64,000 nt of DNA from Nocardia sp. CC227C (GTDB lineage Bacteria > Actinomycetota > Actinomycetes > Mycobacteriales > Mycobacteriaceae): assembly GCF_030767025.1 (NCBI RefSeq), contig NZ_JASITE010000003.1, forward strand, positions 372,001 to 436,000, read 5' to 3'. Positions 24,813-33,838 of the stretch are shown in pieces. The notes beneath the pieces are model-generated. The model was given only the letters and a program-made list of their open reading frames with translations, was not told the DNA's origin and did no database searches. The translations under genes and the position numbers were made by a program. The first letter of the stretch is position 1. The number at the start of each line of letters is the position of its first letter.

Positions 24813-26030
24813 ATGTCCAAGATCAAGGTTGAAGGCACCGTCGTCGAGCTCGACGGCGATGAGATGACCCGGATTATCTGGCAGTTCATCAAAGACAAGC
24901 TGATAAATCCGTATCTCGATGTGAACCTCGAGTACTACGACCTCGGCATCGAGTACCGCGACAAGACCGACGATCAGGTCACGATCGACGCGGCCAACGC
25001 CATCAAGAAGCACGGCGTCGGCGTCAAGTGCGCGACGATCACCCCCGATGAGGCTCGCGTCAAGGAGTTCGGCCTCAAGAAGATGTGGCGGTCGCCCAAC
25101 GGCACCATCCGCAACATCCTCGGTGGCACCATCTTCCGCGCGCCGATCATCATCTCCAACGTCCCGCGTCTGGTTCCGGGCTGGACCAAGCCGATCATCA
25201 TCGGCCGCCACGCCTTCGGCGACCAGTACCGCGCCACCGATTTCAAGGTGCACCAGGCGGGCGCCGTCACCCTCACCTTCACCCCGGAGGACGGCTCCGA
25301 GCCGATCGTCCACGAGGTCGTGAAGATGCCGGAGGACGGCGGCGTCATCATGGGCATGTACAACTTCCAGGAGTCCATCCGGGACTTCGCGCGGGCCTCG
25401 CTCAACTACGGCCTGCAGCAGAACTACCCGGTGTACATGTCGACCAAGAACACCATCCTCAAGGCATACGACGGCATGTTCAAGGACACCTTCCAGGAGG
25501 TGTACGAGACCGAGTTCAAGGAGGAGTTCGACGCGGCCGGTCTCACCTACGAGCACCGCCTCATCGACGATATGGTCGCCTCCGCGCTGAAGTGGGAGGG
25601 CGGCTACGTCTGGGCCTGCAAGAACTACGACGGCGACGTGCAGTCCGACACCGTGGCGCAGGGCTTCGGCTCGTTGGGTCTGATGACCTCCGTGCTGCTC
25701 ACCCCGGACGGCAAGACCTGCGAGGCCGAGGCCGCGCACGGCACCGTCACCCGGCACTACCGCCAGCACCAGCAGGGCAAGCCCACCTCCACCAACCCGA
25801 TCGCCTCGATCTTCGCGTGGACCCGCGGCCTGGCCCACCGGGGCAAGCTGGACAACACCCCCGAGGTGATCGGCTTCGCCCAGGCCCTCGAGGACGTCGT
25901 CATCAAGACCGTCGAGGACGGCCAGATGACCAAGGATCTCGCGCTGCTGGTCGGCGGGGATCAGGGCTACCTGACCACCGAGGAATTCCTCGGTGTGCTG
26001 GACGCCAACCTGGCGCGCGAACTGCGCTAG
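24813..26030 (+). CDS. icd: NADP-dependent isocitrate dehydrogenase (eukaryote-like type)
   Basis: 405 residues from ATG 24813. It is the dimeric Icd1 type: [37 protein letters not shown], the substrate-binding [36 protein letters not shown], and metal-binding Asp residues in [10 protein letters not shown] and [10 protein letters not shown]. The [12 protein letters not shown] motif is also present. It oxidises isocitrate to 2-oxoglutarate in the TCA cycle and supplies NADPH. It diverges from metY-metX and stands alone, followed by a hairpin terminator at 26122-26146. Confidence 0.97.
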   Translation: MSKIKVEGTVVELDGDEMTRIIWQFIKDKLINPYLDVNLEYYDLGIEYRDKTDDQVTIDAANAIKKHGVGVKCATITPDEARVKEFGLKKMWRSPNGTIRNILGGTIFRAPIIISNVPRLVPGWTKPIIIGRHAFGDQYRATDFKVHQAGAVTLTFTPEDGSEPIVHEVVKMPEDGGVIMGMYNFQESIRDFARASLNYGLQQNYPVYMSTKNTILKAYDGMFKDTFQEVYETEFKEEFDAAGLTYEHRLIDDMVASALKWEGGYVWACKNYDGDVQSDTVAQGFGSLGLMTSVLLTPDGKTCEAEAAHGTVTRHYRQHQQGKPTSTNPIASIFAWTRGLAHRGKLDNTPEVIGFAQALEDVVIKTVEDGQMTKDLALLVGGDQGYLTTEEFLGVLDANLARELR

Positions 26031-26121
26031 GCCCGGTCTTCCGGAACCCCGGGCGGATGATTCCGACACCGGGGGCAACGACGTCCGCGCCGCGGTGCGG
26101 CGCGCACCGGCGAACGATGGG

Positions 26122-26146
26122 GGGCCGGGACAGACCGTCCCGGCCC
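26122..26146 (+). terminator. Hairpin terminator downstream of icd
   Basis: GGGCCGGGAC (26122-26131) and GTCCCGGCCC (26137-26146) form a perfect 10-bp stem with a 5-nt loop, 92 bp after the icd stop. There is no T-run. It could also serve the minus-strand small secreted gene. Confidence 0.6.
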
Positions 26147-26295
26147 GTAACCATCGTCGCCGGACACTTCGGGCACATGCTCCCGCACGACAGGCGGTGC
26201 GGCAGGTGCCCGAGTTCTTTACGCCCTATGGTCCGCTGGGCCGGTGGCTTTCGGCCCGGCACACGTCGCCGCGGTGGGACCCGGCGGTCGGGCGA

Positions 26296-26574
26296 TCAGC
26301 AGAACTGTGGATTCCCGCAGGGGGCGGCGGCACTGAGGGTGCCGATCAACGCGAACGGCAGCGCCACCAGGTCACTGCTGCCCGAGCTGACCGGCAGCGG
26401 GACGGCGATCCCACCGGCCCCGAAGGCGGCGTCGACGGGTGTCGCGGCCGGATGGTCACCGCCGGTGGTCACGGGCGTCAACTCCAGGGGCGCCGCCATG
26501 GCGCCCCCGGCCGTCGCGGTGAGCGCCGCGGCCACAGCCGCGGTCGCGATGCCGATCCGCAAGATATTCTTCAT
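26296..26574 (-). CDS. Small secreted protein, 92 residues
   Basis: ATG 26574 follows a strong AGGAGGT 7-8 bases upstream. A classical Sec signal peptide is visible: MKNILRIGIATAAVAAALTATAGGAMA, cleaved probably at AMA/AP. The mature part is about 65 residues, Ala/Pro/Val-rich, with a hydrophobic LVALPFALIGTLSAAA segment and two Cys near the end (PCGNPQFC), possibly a disulfide. Such small exported proteins are common in Nocardia; no function is known. Confidence 0.75.
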   Translation of the reverse strand: MKNILRIGIATAAVAAALTATAGGAMAAPLELTPVTTGGDHPAATPVDAAFGAGGIAVPLPVSSGSSDLVALPFALIGTLSAAAPCGNPQFC

Positions 26575-26724
26575 TGGCTATACCTCCTGGTCCAGTGCAA
26601 CGTCACTTCCCGTGAATGCTTGCGGTTCACGGAGTTTCGACAATGCATGAGGGTGGCAGCGCTTGCGAGCCCCCAGTTATCCGGTCCGGTGCGGACTTCC
26701 GGAATCCGGGCGGGGCATGTCAGG

Positions 26725-27450
26725 ATGCGAGACAATGTCTGCGACACAACGCCTTTCAGGTGCCGCCGGGTCGGGTCGGCGTTCGCCGTCTTCCACGACT
26801 GGGAACTGGACTGCCGCACCGACGGCACCGGCACCACCCGCGACCACACCATGGCGGAACTGCGCCGACTCGACATCGGGTACGGCTACACCGCCGACGG
26901 CGGTAAGACGTACCCGTTCCGGGGGAAGGGCGTCGGTCTCATGCCCACCCTCGACGAGGTGCTGGCCGCCTTCCCCACCCGGTCGCTGCTGATCAATATC
27001 AAGAGCAGCGACCGCGCCGAGGGGGAGGCGTTGGCCGCCCGGCTGGCCGCCGAGCCCGCGGAGCGGCTGAGCGCGCTCACCGTATACGGCGGGGACGAGC
27101 CGATCGCGGCGGTACGCGAGGCGCTGCCCGCGGTGCGCGTCATGTCCAAGCGGATCATGCTGGAATGCCTCGGCGCGTACGCCGCCATCGGCTGGACCGG
27201 CACCGCCCCCGCCACCTGCCGCCATACCCAGCTGCACATTCCCGAGGGCTACACGCGTTTCCTGTGGGGCTGGCCCGAACGGTTCGTGGACCGGATGGCC
27301 GCCGCCGACGCCCGCGTGGTGCTGGTCGCCGGGGACGGCGGCTTCTCCGAGGGATTCGACACGCCGGAATCGCTGGAGCGGATTCCGGACGGGTTCACCG
27401 GTCTGGTGTGGACCAACCGGGTGGACGTCGTCGCGCCGCTGCTGCGCTGA
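26725..27450 (+). pseudogene. 5'-truncated glycerophosphodiester phosphodiesterase
   Basis: The frame from ATG 26725 matches the GDPD family only from the FHDxxLDxxTDGTG motif onward (VFHDWELDCRTDGTGTTRDHT, then LMPTLDEVLAAFPTRSLLINIKS). The C-terminal barrel half (ending GLVWTNRVDVVAPLLR) is intact. The N-terminal 40-50 residues with the catalytic HRG and ENT/ELD motifs are missing, and the sequence before FHDW (CRRVGSAFAV) joins directly to unrelated DNA. The protein should be inactive. The deletion end lies near 26770, downstream of the divergent secreted-protein gene. Confidence 0.65.
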
Positions 27451-27831
27451 CATCCGGTGCGCGATGCCACGCCGGTCGCGCGCGGAGTTGCGTTCCGCCC
27501 GGCTGGCGATGGGTCGACGACATCGTGCGGCACCGGATGGAGAACGTGCGGTGCCGGCGATATCCGCGTCGCTCGGCCGTGGGCGGCGCACACGCCATCT
27601 GGCTGTTGGGCGATGCCGAGACTGTGGTGAGCGGCAGTGGCGGTCCGGCTGGTCGATGCCGAGCGAATCCGCGTGAGTGGGATCACGCGGTGCGGGAAGC
27701 TGCGGTGCGGTAGGTAGAAAGCTCTGCGGGGCAATGTATTTCGAGCCGGGATGACAATTCGCGCCCGGCCGTGAGTGAGATCACCCGATCTTCGGGTGGC
27801 AGCGGGGTTCGCGGCGGTGTTGCCATGGACT
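27451..27831. other. Intergenic region before the MFS gene
   Basis: No gene is supported: frames here are short and Arg-rich, the signature of antisense or non-coding GC-rich DNA. It separates the GDPD remnant from the exporter and should hold the exporter's promoter. No clear operator was found. Confidence 0.4.
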
Positions 27832-29175
27832 GTGACCGAACCCGGGATTGCCGCCGAGACGCCCGCCGCCGCGACCGAGGGGAGCCCGTCCTCCGCGCGG
27901 AGCGCGCGGGCACCCGGGACACCCGCGCATCCCGGCGACGCGCAGGCCGCCGCGTCGGAAAGCCGGGCACGGTCCGGCTCCGGCGCGGCCGCGCCCGAGG
28001 CGCCCGGTGGGCGCGGTTGGCATATTCCGGCCATGCTCGCGCTGGCGCTGGGTGGATTCGGCATCGGCACCACGGAATTCGTCACCATGGGTTTGCTGCC
28101 GGATATCGCGTGGGGCATGAATGTTTCCGAGCCCACCGCCGGACATGCGGTGTCGGCGTACGCGCTGGGTGTGGTGGTCGGCGCTCCGGTGATCGCGGCA
28201 CTGTGCGCGCGGGTGCCGCGCAAGCGCCTGCTGATGGCGCTCATGGCGGCGTTCACGCTGGGCAATGCGGCGTCGGTGCTCGCGCCGTCGTTCGGGACCT
28301 TCGTGGCGGCGCGCTTCGTATCCGGCCTGCCGCACGGGGCGTATTTCGGCGTGGCGTCCCTGGCGGCGGCCACGCTCGCGCCGGTGGGCCAGCGCGCCAA
28401 GGCGGTTGCCGCGGTTATGCTGGGTTTGAGCGCCGCCAATGTTGTCGGCGTTCCCGCCGCCACCTGGATGGGCCAGCACCTCGGCTGGCGGGACGCCTAC
28501 ATCGTGGTCGCCGTGATCGGCCTGGCCACCGTCGCCGCCATCGCGCGCTTCGTGCCGGAACTCACCGGCATTCGCATGACCGATCCCCGCACCGAACTCG
28601 GCGCGCTCGGCAAATCCCAGGTCCTGCTGACGCTGCTGGTCGGCGCGGTCGGCTTCGGCGGCATGTTCGCCGTGTACACCTACATCACCACCACGCTCAC
28701 CGATGTGGCGGGCATGCGCCTGGGCTTCGTCCCGATCGTGCTCATGCTCTTCGGACTCGGCATGGTCGCGGGCAATATCATCGGCGGCGTCCTCACCGAC
28801 CGCGGCGTGAACCGCGCGGTCTTCGCCGCCCTGCTGTCCATGGTGGTCATCCTCGCCGCCTTCATCGCGGCCGCCCACAATCCCGTCACCGCGGGTCTCG
28901 GCGCGTTCCTGGTCGGAGCATCCGGCGCGGCCCTGGCCCCGGCCCTGCAAACCCGCCTCATGGACGTCGCCCACGAGGCCCAGACCCTGGCCGCCGCCCT
29001 CAACCACGCCGCGCTGAACATCGCCAATGCCGCCGGAGCCTGGCTCGGCGGCGTGGTGATCGCCGCGGGTCTGGGCTACACCGCTCCGGCCGCGGTCGGA
29101 GCCGGGTTGGCGATCCTGGGTGTGCTGCTGTTCGCGGTGACGGTCGCGCTGGCCCGCCGTACCGAAGCGCGGTGA
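27832..29175 (+). CDS. MFS transporter, DHA1/AraJ-like drug or sugar efflux
   Basis: 447 residues if translated from GTG 27832 (MTEPGIAAETP...); GTG 27775 would add 19. No good ribosome site decides between them. A roughly 65-residue Ala/Pro-rich cytoplasmic extension precedes 12 transmembrane helices. These start IPAMLALALGGFGIGTTEFVTMGLLPDIA, the TEF(V)xMGLLPxIA signature of AraJ/Cml-type DHA1 exporters. The loop 2-3 motif is CARVPRKRLLMALMA. The substrate is unknown. The gene is followed by two imperfect repeats with small GC hairpins. Confidence 0.88.
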   Translation: MTEPGIAAETPAAATEGSPSSARSARAPGTPAHPGDAQAAASESRARSGSGAAAPEAPGGRGWHIPAMLALALGGFGIGTTEFVTMGLLPDIAWGMNVSEPTAGHAVSAYALGVVVGAPVIAALCARVPRKRLLMALMAAFTLGNAASVLAPSFGTFVAARFVSGLPHGAYFGVASLAAATLAPVGQRAKAVAAVMLGLSAANVVGVPAATWMGQHLGWRDAYIVVAVIGLATVAAIARFVPELTGIRMTDPRTELGALGKSQVLLTLLVGAVGFGGMFAVYTYITTTLTDVAGMRLGFVPIVLMLFGLGMVAGNIIGGVLTDRGVNRAVFAALLSMVVILAAFIAAAHNPVTAGLGAFLVGASGAALAPALQTRLMDVAHEAQTLAAALNHAALNIANAAGAWLGGVVIAAGLGYTAPAAVGAGLAILGVLLFAVTVALARRTEAR

Positions 29176-29177
29176 GC

Positions 29178-29227
29178 CGACGCTGAGCCCTTCGGGCGGT
29201 GGGTCGACGCTGAGCCTTCGGGCGGTG
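29178..29227 (+). repeat. Imperfect 24/23-bp tandem repeat after the MFS gene
   Basis: Two copies of cgacgctgagccc/ttcgggcggtg (29178-29201 and 29205-29227, the second one base shorter). Each contains GCCC-ttc-GGGC-like hairpin halves, so the pair may act as a weak terminator. Confidence 0.6.
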
Positions 29228-29239
29228 TTTCCCCAGTCC

Positions 29240-29268
29240 GGGGTTGACCCTGACGCAGCGTCAACCCC
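29240..29268 (+). promoter_or_regulatory. MerR-type operator/promoter
   Basis: A perfect 9-bp inverted repeat, GGGGTTGAC and GTCAACCCC, with an 11-bp spacer (cctgacgcagc). The left arm contains a TTGACC -35 element. Repeats of the form TTGAC-N-GTCAA overlapping a promoter are typical MerR-family sites. It lies 15 bp before the hydrolase start, and a MerR gene follows the hydrolase. Confidence 0.75.
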
Positions 29269-29282
29269 GCAGCATTGTCGGT

Positions 29283-30128
29283 ATGGCTACCACTACCGAT
29301 CGTCACACGGTCACCCATGACGGAGTCGCCATCCCGGTGTCGCGTGGCGGTACGGGCCGCCCGCTGGTGCTGTGTCCGGGACTGACCTCCACCCAGGCCG
29401 AACTGTCCGGGCTGATCGGATTGTTGCGGCGCGACCACGAGGTGGTGAGCTTCGACCTGCGCGGTCACGGCCACACCTCGGCGGGCGAGGAATACGCGTT
29501 CGAGGCGTTTCTCGGTGACTTCCGCGCCGTGATGACGGAACTCGGACGCGATGGCCTGACCGAGCCGCCCGTTCTCGTCGGTCATTCGTACGGTGCGGAC
29601 CTGATCGTGCACTACGCCGCCGAATCTTCCGGCCCGATTGCGGGACTCGTTCTCATCGACGGCGCGAACCCGATCCCCGCGCCGTTCATCACCGCCGCCG
29701 ATCTGCCGGGCTTCCGTGCGTTGTGGGAGAGCGTCGCGCGCGAGCGGCAGCTCGTGGCGGATCCCGCGCGCCGGGTGGTGCTCACGGCGCAGGAGATCCT
29801 CGAACTCAATCTCGAGGTGGACAGGATGCGGTCCGGAATCGATCTCGACACCGCTGTGGCCGGATCCGGCATCATCGATCGATACCGCTCGATCGGCTGT
29901 CCGATCAGCATGATCATGTCGACCTCGATGGCCGGTGACGGCGACGACGCCGGGTCGCGGCGCTACAACCGGCTCTGGCGGGCGGGTGCGGAGCGACTGG
30001 TTCGCCAGTTCCCGCGCATCGCCACGACCTGGCTCGACGCCGATCACGGGCTGGTCGTGACCCATGCCCCGGAGATCGCGCGGATCATCCGGGACACGCG
30101 GGCTGCCCGCGTTCGGCAGTCAGCGTGA
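29283..30128 (+). CDS. Alpha/beta hydrolase in a MerR operon
   Basis: 281 residues from ATG 29283. Features are LVLCPGLTSTQAEL (oxyanion region), FDLRGHGHTS, the nucleophile elbow GHSYGAD, and a C-terminal His in LDADHGLVVTHAPE. A MerR regulator follows 48 bp downstream, and a MerR-type palindrome sits just before the start. The enzyme is therefore probably induced by a small effector it may act on. The substrate is unknown; esterase and haloperoxidase-like roles are equally possible. Confidence 0.85.
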   Translation: MATTTDRHTVTHDGVAIPVSRGGTGRPLVLCPGLTSTQAELSGLIGLLRRDHEVVSFDLRGHGHTSAGEEYAFEAFLGDFRAVMTELGRDGLTEPPVLVGHSYGADLIVHYAAESSGPIAGLVLIDGANPIPAPFITAADLPGFRALWESVARERQLVADPARRVVLTAQEILELNLEVDRMRSGIDLDTAVAGSGIIDRYRSIGCPISMIMSTSMAGDGDDAGSRRYNRLWRAGAERLVRQFPRIATTWLDADHGLVVTHAPEIARIIRDTRAARVRQSA

Positions 30129-30176
30129 GAGTGGCGGCAGACGTGCGAGCGGCGGCAGAGCCGGAAGGCGGATCCG

Positions 30177-30947
30177 ATGTTGACGATCGGCGAGTTGGCG
30201 TCCTACGCGGGCGTGACGGTACGGACGGTGCGGCACTATCACGCCGTGGGGCTGTTGCCGGAGCCGGAACGCGACCACTCCGGCTACCGCAGATACGACG
30301 CCGGCGCCGTCGTCGAGCTGATCAGGATCCGAACTCTCGCCGAGGCCGGGGTCCCGCTGGCGCGGGTGCGCGGGTTGCTGCGGGCGGAGCCGGCGGAATT
30401 CGCCGCGGCGATCGCGGATATCGACCGGCGACTGCGTGCGGAGATCCGGAAGCGGCAGCGATACCGGGCACGGATCGCTCGCCTGGCCGCCGGTGAGGAG
30501 GTGGCGCTGCCGCCGGAGGTGGTCGAATTCCTGGACCGGCTGCGGGCGCTCGGGGTCGACGAGCGGATCGTCCGGGCCGAGCGCGACGGCTGGATCCCCC
30601 TGGCAGCTCGCTCGCCCGCGCTGGTCCCGGTGTTGCTGGCGCGCAAGCGTGAGCACCTGACCGAACCCGAGCTCGTCGACTTCTATCTGACCCTCGGCCG
30701 GGTCTTGGACCGGCCGGACGACGAGACCCTGCTGACCGCGTTGGCCGACCGGCTGGCCGCCTATTTCACGCGCCTGGCCGATGCCGAGGGAGTGGAGTAT
30801 GTGGGCGGCGGTATCGAGCAACCGCTGGTCGACCTTATCGACAGCCTGGCGCGGGAGGCGGCCGCACCGGTGCGCCGTATGACGGAACTCCTGACCGAGC
30901 GCGGGTGGTCGGGGTGGACCAGGCTGGAGCGGGTCGACCCGGCGTAG
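30177..30947 (+). CDS. MerR-family transcriptional regulator
   Basis: 256 residues from ATG 30177 with GGAAGGCGG upstream. The N-terminal winged HTH is MLTIGELASYAGVTVRTVRHYHAVGLLPEP, then the RYDAGAVVELIRIRTLAEAGVPLARV wing. A coiled-coil helix follows (about residues 75-105). The C-terminal 140 residues are helical and could bind an effector; no Cys metal-site cluster is present. It likely controls the upstream hydrolase through the palindrome at 29240-29268 and is co-transcribed with it. Confidence 0.9.
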   Translation: MLTIGELASYAGVTVRTVRHYHAVGLLPEPERDHSGYRRYDAGAVVELIRIRTLAEAGVPLARVRGLLRAEPAEFAAAIADIDRRLRAEIRKRQRYRARIARLAAGEEVALPPEVVEFLDRLRALGVDERIVRAERDGWIPLAARSPALVPVLLARKREHLTEPELVDFYLTLGRVLDRPDDETLLTALADRLAAYFTRLADAEGVEYVGGGIEQPLVDLIDSLAREAAAPVRRMTELLTERGWSGWTRLERVDPA

Positions 30948-30999
30948 TCGGCGCGGGGCGTCGGCATCGGGCTGATGGCGGTGCGATGGGATCGGGCAG

Positions 31000-31021
31000 T
31001 TACGTACAGATCTGCATGTAA
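31000..31021 (+). promoter_or_regulatory. TetR operator in front of its own gene
   Basis: An imperfect 22-bp palindrome: left arm TTACGTACAGA, right arm TCTGCATGTAA (18 of 22 positions symmetric). It lies just upstream of the -10 box TAGAAT (31025-31030) of the TetR gene. A closely matching site occurs at 33774-33795 before the thiolase operon. Confidence 0.75.
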
Positions 31022-31037
31022 GTGTAGAATCGTCGGA

Positions 31038-31682
31038 ATGACCAGCTCCGCAGTCTCCAAACCGCCGCGCCGCACGCAGGAGCAGCGCAGCAGTGAGATG
31101 CGGACGAGGCTACTCGACGCGACGATCGACTGCCTCGTCGAGTACGGGTATGCCGGGACCACCACCCCGCGTGTGGCCGAGCGGGCCGGGGTGACGCGGG
31201 GTGCGCAGGTGCATCACTTCGGGTCCAAGAACGATCTGGTGGTCGCGGCGGTGAACCATCTGGCGCAGCGGCGTACCGAGGCGGCCATGCAGGAGCTCGG
31301 GAAGATCAAGTCGGGGCCGGATCCCATTGCCACGGTGCTGGAATCGCTGTGGGAATTGCATCAGGGGCCGCTGTTCATCGCCGCCATGGAGCTGTGGGTG
31401 GCGGGGCGCACCGATCCGGAGCTGGCGGCCGAGGTGCGCAAGGTGGAGCCGTTCGTCAACAATGCGGTGCTCATGGCGTTGAGCCGGTATGTGCCGGATG
31501 AGGTGGAGCGCAAGGACGCCCGGGATTTCGTGTACACGGCCATGGACGCGCTGCGCGGCATCCTGGTCTCCAGCTTCGTGGACCCGGACACCGAACGCGC
31601 GCACCGCCGCTGGCAGCGCGCCTCGGAGCATCTGCGCACCGCCGCCCAGGTGGCGCTGCCGGGAATCCGGCTCACCGACTGA
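31038..31682 (+). CDS. TetR-family regulator, probable repressor of the catabolic island
   Basis: 214 residues. ATG 31038 sits 7 bases after a TAGAAT -10 box, suggesting leaderless translation. The N-terminal HTH is RTRLLDATIDCLVEYGYAGTTTPRVAERAGVTRGAQVHHFGSK; the recognition helix is TRGAQVHHF. The rest is the helical ligand-binding domain with KSGPDPIATVLESLWELHQGPLF. It faces the convergent NCS1 permease across a terminator. The palindrome before its gene is repeated before the thiolase operon, so it likely represses itself and that operon (inference from operator matching). Confidence 0.88.
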   Translation: MTSSAVSKPPRRTQEQRSSEMRTRLLDATIDCLVEYGYAGTTTPRVAERAGVTRGAQVHHFGSKNDLVVAAVNHLAQRRTEAAMQELGKIKSGPDPIATVLESLWELHQGPLFIAAMELWVAGRTDPELAAEVRKVEPFVNNAVLMALSRYVPDEVERKDARDFVYTAMDALRGILVSSFVDPDTERAHRRWQRASEHLRTAAQVALPGIRLTD

Positions 31683-31743
31683 GCCGCGAGCATGCCGTCC
31701 CCGGATGGGCCGGGCATATGCCGCGCCCGCACCGGGACGAGTA

Positions 31744-31771
31744 CGGCCCGGCACCCGAAGGTGCCGGGCCG
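31744..31771. terminator. Bidirectional terminator between TetR and the NCS1 permease
   Basis: A perfect 12-bp stem, CGGCCCGGCACC and GGTGCCGGGCCG, with loop cgaa. It is followed on the plus strand by a short T-run (gccgtttt). It lies between the convergent TetR and permease genes. Confidence 0.85.
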
Positions 31772-31801
31772 CAGCCGTTTTCGAGCCGACGCCGACGGCG
31801 G

Positions 31802-31865
31802 ACTCGGTGCTCGGTGGACTCGGTGCTCGGCGGACGCAGTGCTCGGTGGACTCAGTGCTGGCGGG
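31802..31865. repeat. 16-bp tandem repeat, four copies, at the permease 3' end
   Basis: Four 16-bp units based on actcggtgctcggtgg (31802-31817, 31818-31833, 31834-31849, 31850-31865), the later ones diverged. The last unit contains the stop codon of the minus-strand permease (31852-31854), suggesting that repeat slippage reshaped its end. Confidence 0.85.
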
Positions 31866-33504
31866 GCAGCAGGTGGATGCCCGCCTTGTCCGTGGACAGC
31901 GCCAGTGAACTGATGTACTGGATCTCGCCCTCCGGACCCGGCACCGCCGAGGCGATCATGTCCGGCCGCTCGAACTCCATGCCGGTGACCGCGCAGGGCA
32001 GCGTCTCGCCGGACGGGTTGCCGTGCTCGTCGAACATCGGCGCGTCGATGCCGTCGTCGGCGCGGCGCAGGTAGTACCTGCCCTTCGTGGCGATGGCCAT
32101 GACCGGCGTCGCGATGAAGGCGACCACGATGGCGACCAGCGGCGAGTACGGCTTCAGCAGGTCGCCGAACAACCCGAAGAAGGTGGCGATGGACAGCACC
32201 GTCGAGAGGCCGAAGCCGACCAGGCCCACCGGGTTGAAGTCGTAGAGCATGCCGCGACGGAACTCCGGCACCTTGGGCGAGAGCTTCAGCACGTACTTGT
32301 TGATCGCGATATCCGTTGCGACGGTGACGATCCAGGCGATGCCGCAGTTGGCGTAGAAGCCGAGGATATTGTTCAGGAAGTCGAACATGTTGGCTTCCAT
32401 GAGCACCAGCGCGATGGCGAGGTTCACCACCAGGAAGACCAGGCGGCCCGGGTAGGTCTTGGTGACCCGGGTGTAGGAGTTGGTCCAGGCCAGCGAGCCG
32501 GAGTAGGCATTGGTCACGTTGATCTTGATCTGCGAGATGACCACCAGCACCACCGCGAGGGTCATGGCCAGCCAGCCCGGCACCATATCCTTGTAGATCT
32601 CCAGGAACTGGTGCACCGGCTGATTCGCGATGCCCTGCGCGGCAGGCAGATTCGCGATCAGGTAGACCGCCAGGAACAGGCCGACCACCTGCTTGAGCGC
32701 ACCGAAGACCACCCAGCCCGGCCCGGCCAGCAGCATCCAGGTCCACCAGCGGCGCGCGTTCTCCGGCGTCCGCGGCGGCATGAAGCGCAGATAGTCGATC
32801 TGCTCGGCGATCTGCGCGATGAGCGACAGGCAGACGCCCGCGGCCAGCAGGGTGCCCGACAGGCTCACGCCCGCACCGTCCTCGCCGCCGTAGGCGAAGA
32901 ACGCCGACACCGAGTCCGGATGGCGCACCAGCAGGAATCCGAACGGCAGCACCATCAGCAGCAACCACAGCGGAGTCGTCCACACCTGCAACTTGGCGAG
33001 CGTGTTCATGCCGTAGATGACCAGCGGGAAGATAATGAGCGTGGAGACCAGATAACCCAGCCAGAGCGGCACGCCCAGACCCAATTCCAGGCCCTGGGCC
33101 ATGATGGAGCCCTCGAGCGCGAAGAAGATGAAGGTGAACGAGGCGAACACCACATTCGTCACGATGGAGCCGTAATAGCCGAATCCGCTACCGCGCGTGA
33201 TGAGATCGAGATCGAGGTTGTAGCGCGCGGCGTAGTAGGCCAGAGGAAATCCGGTGAGCATGACGACGATCGCGAAAATACCTATGCCCAGCAGCGCGTT
33301 TCCGGTGCCGTGCGCGATTCCGATATTCGCCCCGATGGCGAAGTCGGCCAGGTAGGCGATACCGCCGAGGGCGGATACGCCGACCACCGCCGGACTCCAT
33401 TTGCGATAGCTGCGCGGGGCGAATCGGAGGGTGTAGTCCTCCAAAGTCTCCTTGGCGGCGGCTATTCCATCCGAATCGGTCGCGCGGGTATCGATATCGA
33501 CCAC
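31852..33504 (-). CDS. NCS1-family permease (purine/cytosine/hydantoin type)
   Basis: 550 residues from ATG 33504. An N-terminal cytosolic segment is followed by about 12 transmembrane helices, including [55 protein letters not shown], and [20 protein letters not shown]. These are hallmarks of the codB/allantoin/purine permease family. A C-terminal extension of about 80 residues (with [13 protein letters not shown]) is soluble and unusual. The gene diverges from the thiolase operon across a region with several TetR-like sites, so it may import the compound that the operon degrades. The substrate is not predictable. Confidence 0.88.
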   Translation of the reverse strand: MVDIDTRATDSDGIAAAKETLEDYTLRFAPRSYRKWSPAVVGVSALGGIAYLADFAIGANIGIAHGTGNALLGIGIFAIVVMLTGFPLAYYAARYNLDLDLITRGSGFGYYGSIVTNVVFASFTFIFFALEGSIMAQGLELGLGVPLWLGYLVSTLIIFPLVIYGMNTLAKLQVWTTPLWLLLMVLPFGFLLVRHPDSVSAFFAYGGEDGAGVSLSGTLLAAGVCLSLIAQIAEQIDYLRFMPPRTPENARRWWTWMLLAGPGWVVFGALKQVVGLFLAVYLIANLPAAQGIANQPVHQFLEIYKDMVPGWLAMTLAVVLVVISQIKINVTNAYSGSLAWTNSYTRVTKTYPGRLVFLVVNLAIALVLMEANMFDFLNNILGFYANCGIAWIVTVATDIAINKYVLKLSPKVPEFRRGMLYDFNPVGLVGFGLSTVLSIATFFGLFGDLLKPYSPLVAIVVAFIATPVMAIATKGRYYLRRADDGIDAPMFDEHGNPSGETLPCAVTGMEFERPDMIASAVPGPEGEIQYISSLALSTDKAGIHLLPRQH

Positions 33505-33679
33505 GTGCTACTCCCGTCAAACCTCTCAGCGTGCACAGCAACCATGTGAACTTCGTACAGGGATGTGCACGGGCAGTTGCCGATCCATTACGCCGCCGTT
33601 ACGCCATCCTCACCGGTGGCGTGGATCACAAGGGCTGGCTATCGGCTGGCGTACCGGTTACGCGTGCGCCCGCGTGAGG

Positions 33680-33707
33680 TGCACATACACCTCTGGCTGT
33701 ATGTGCA
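33680..33707. promoter_or_regulatory. Palindrome between permease and thiolase operon
   Basis: Perfect 10-bp arms TGCACATACA and TGTATGTGCA with an 8-bp spacer. It contains the GGCTGTATGT half-site that also appears in the 33774-33795 operator. Confidence 0.65.
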
Positions 33708-33773
33708 GTAATCCCGCATTCACCTGGATTTTTGGTCGCCTGGCCCAGGCCAATCGGGATAGCCCTTGTCTAG

Positions 33774-33795
33774 TTACGTACAGGGCTGTATGTTT
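33774..33795 (+). promoter_or_regulatory. TetR operator of the thiolase operon
   Basis: TTACGTACAG-gg-CTGTATGTTT matches the site before the TetR gene (31000-31021) at 18 of 22 positions, with an identical left arm. It lies 44 bp before the thiolase start, over the probable promoter. Confidence 0.75.
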
Positions 33796-33838
33796 GTGGC
33801 CAGTTCGATCCGAACGGATCGCGGATGTGAGGAGTTCG

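Larger units (their letters stand above)
33505..33838. other. Divergent control region, NCS1 permease/thiolase operon
   Basis: No gene. It contains three TetR-like sites sharing CGTACAG or CTGTATGT: near 33552-33571 (cgtacagggatgtgcacg), 33680-33707 and 33774-33795. The last overlaps the probable thiolase promoter (ttgtct ... tatgtt). This layout would let one regulator control both directions. Confidence 0.6.

Noticed and set aside
33452..33838. N-terminal extension of the thiolase to 33452
   Set aside because: It would run through the operator/promoter region; ATG 33839 has a proper ribosome site and fits the family.
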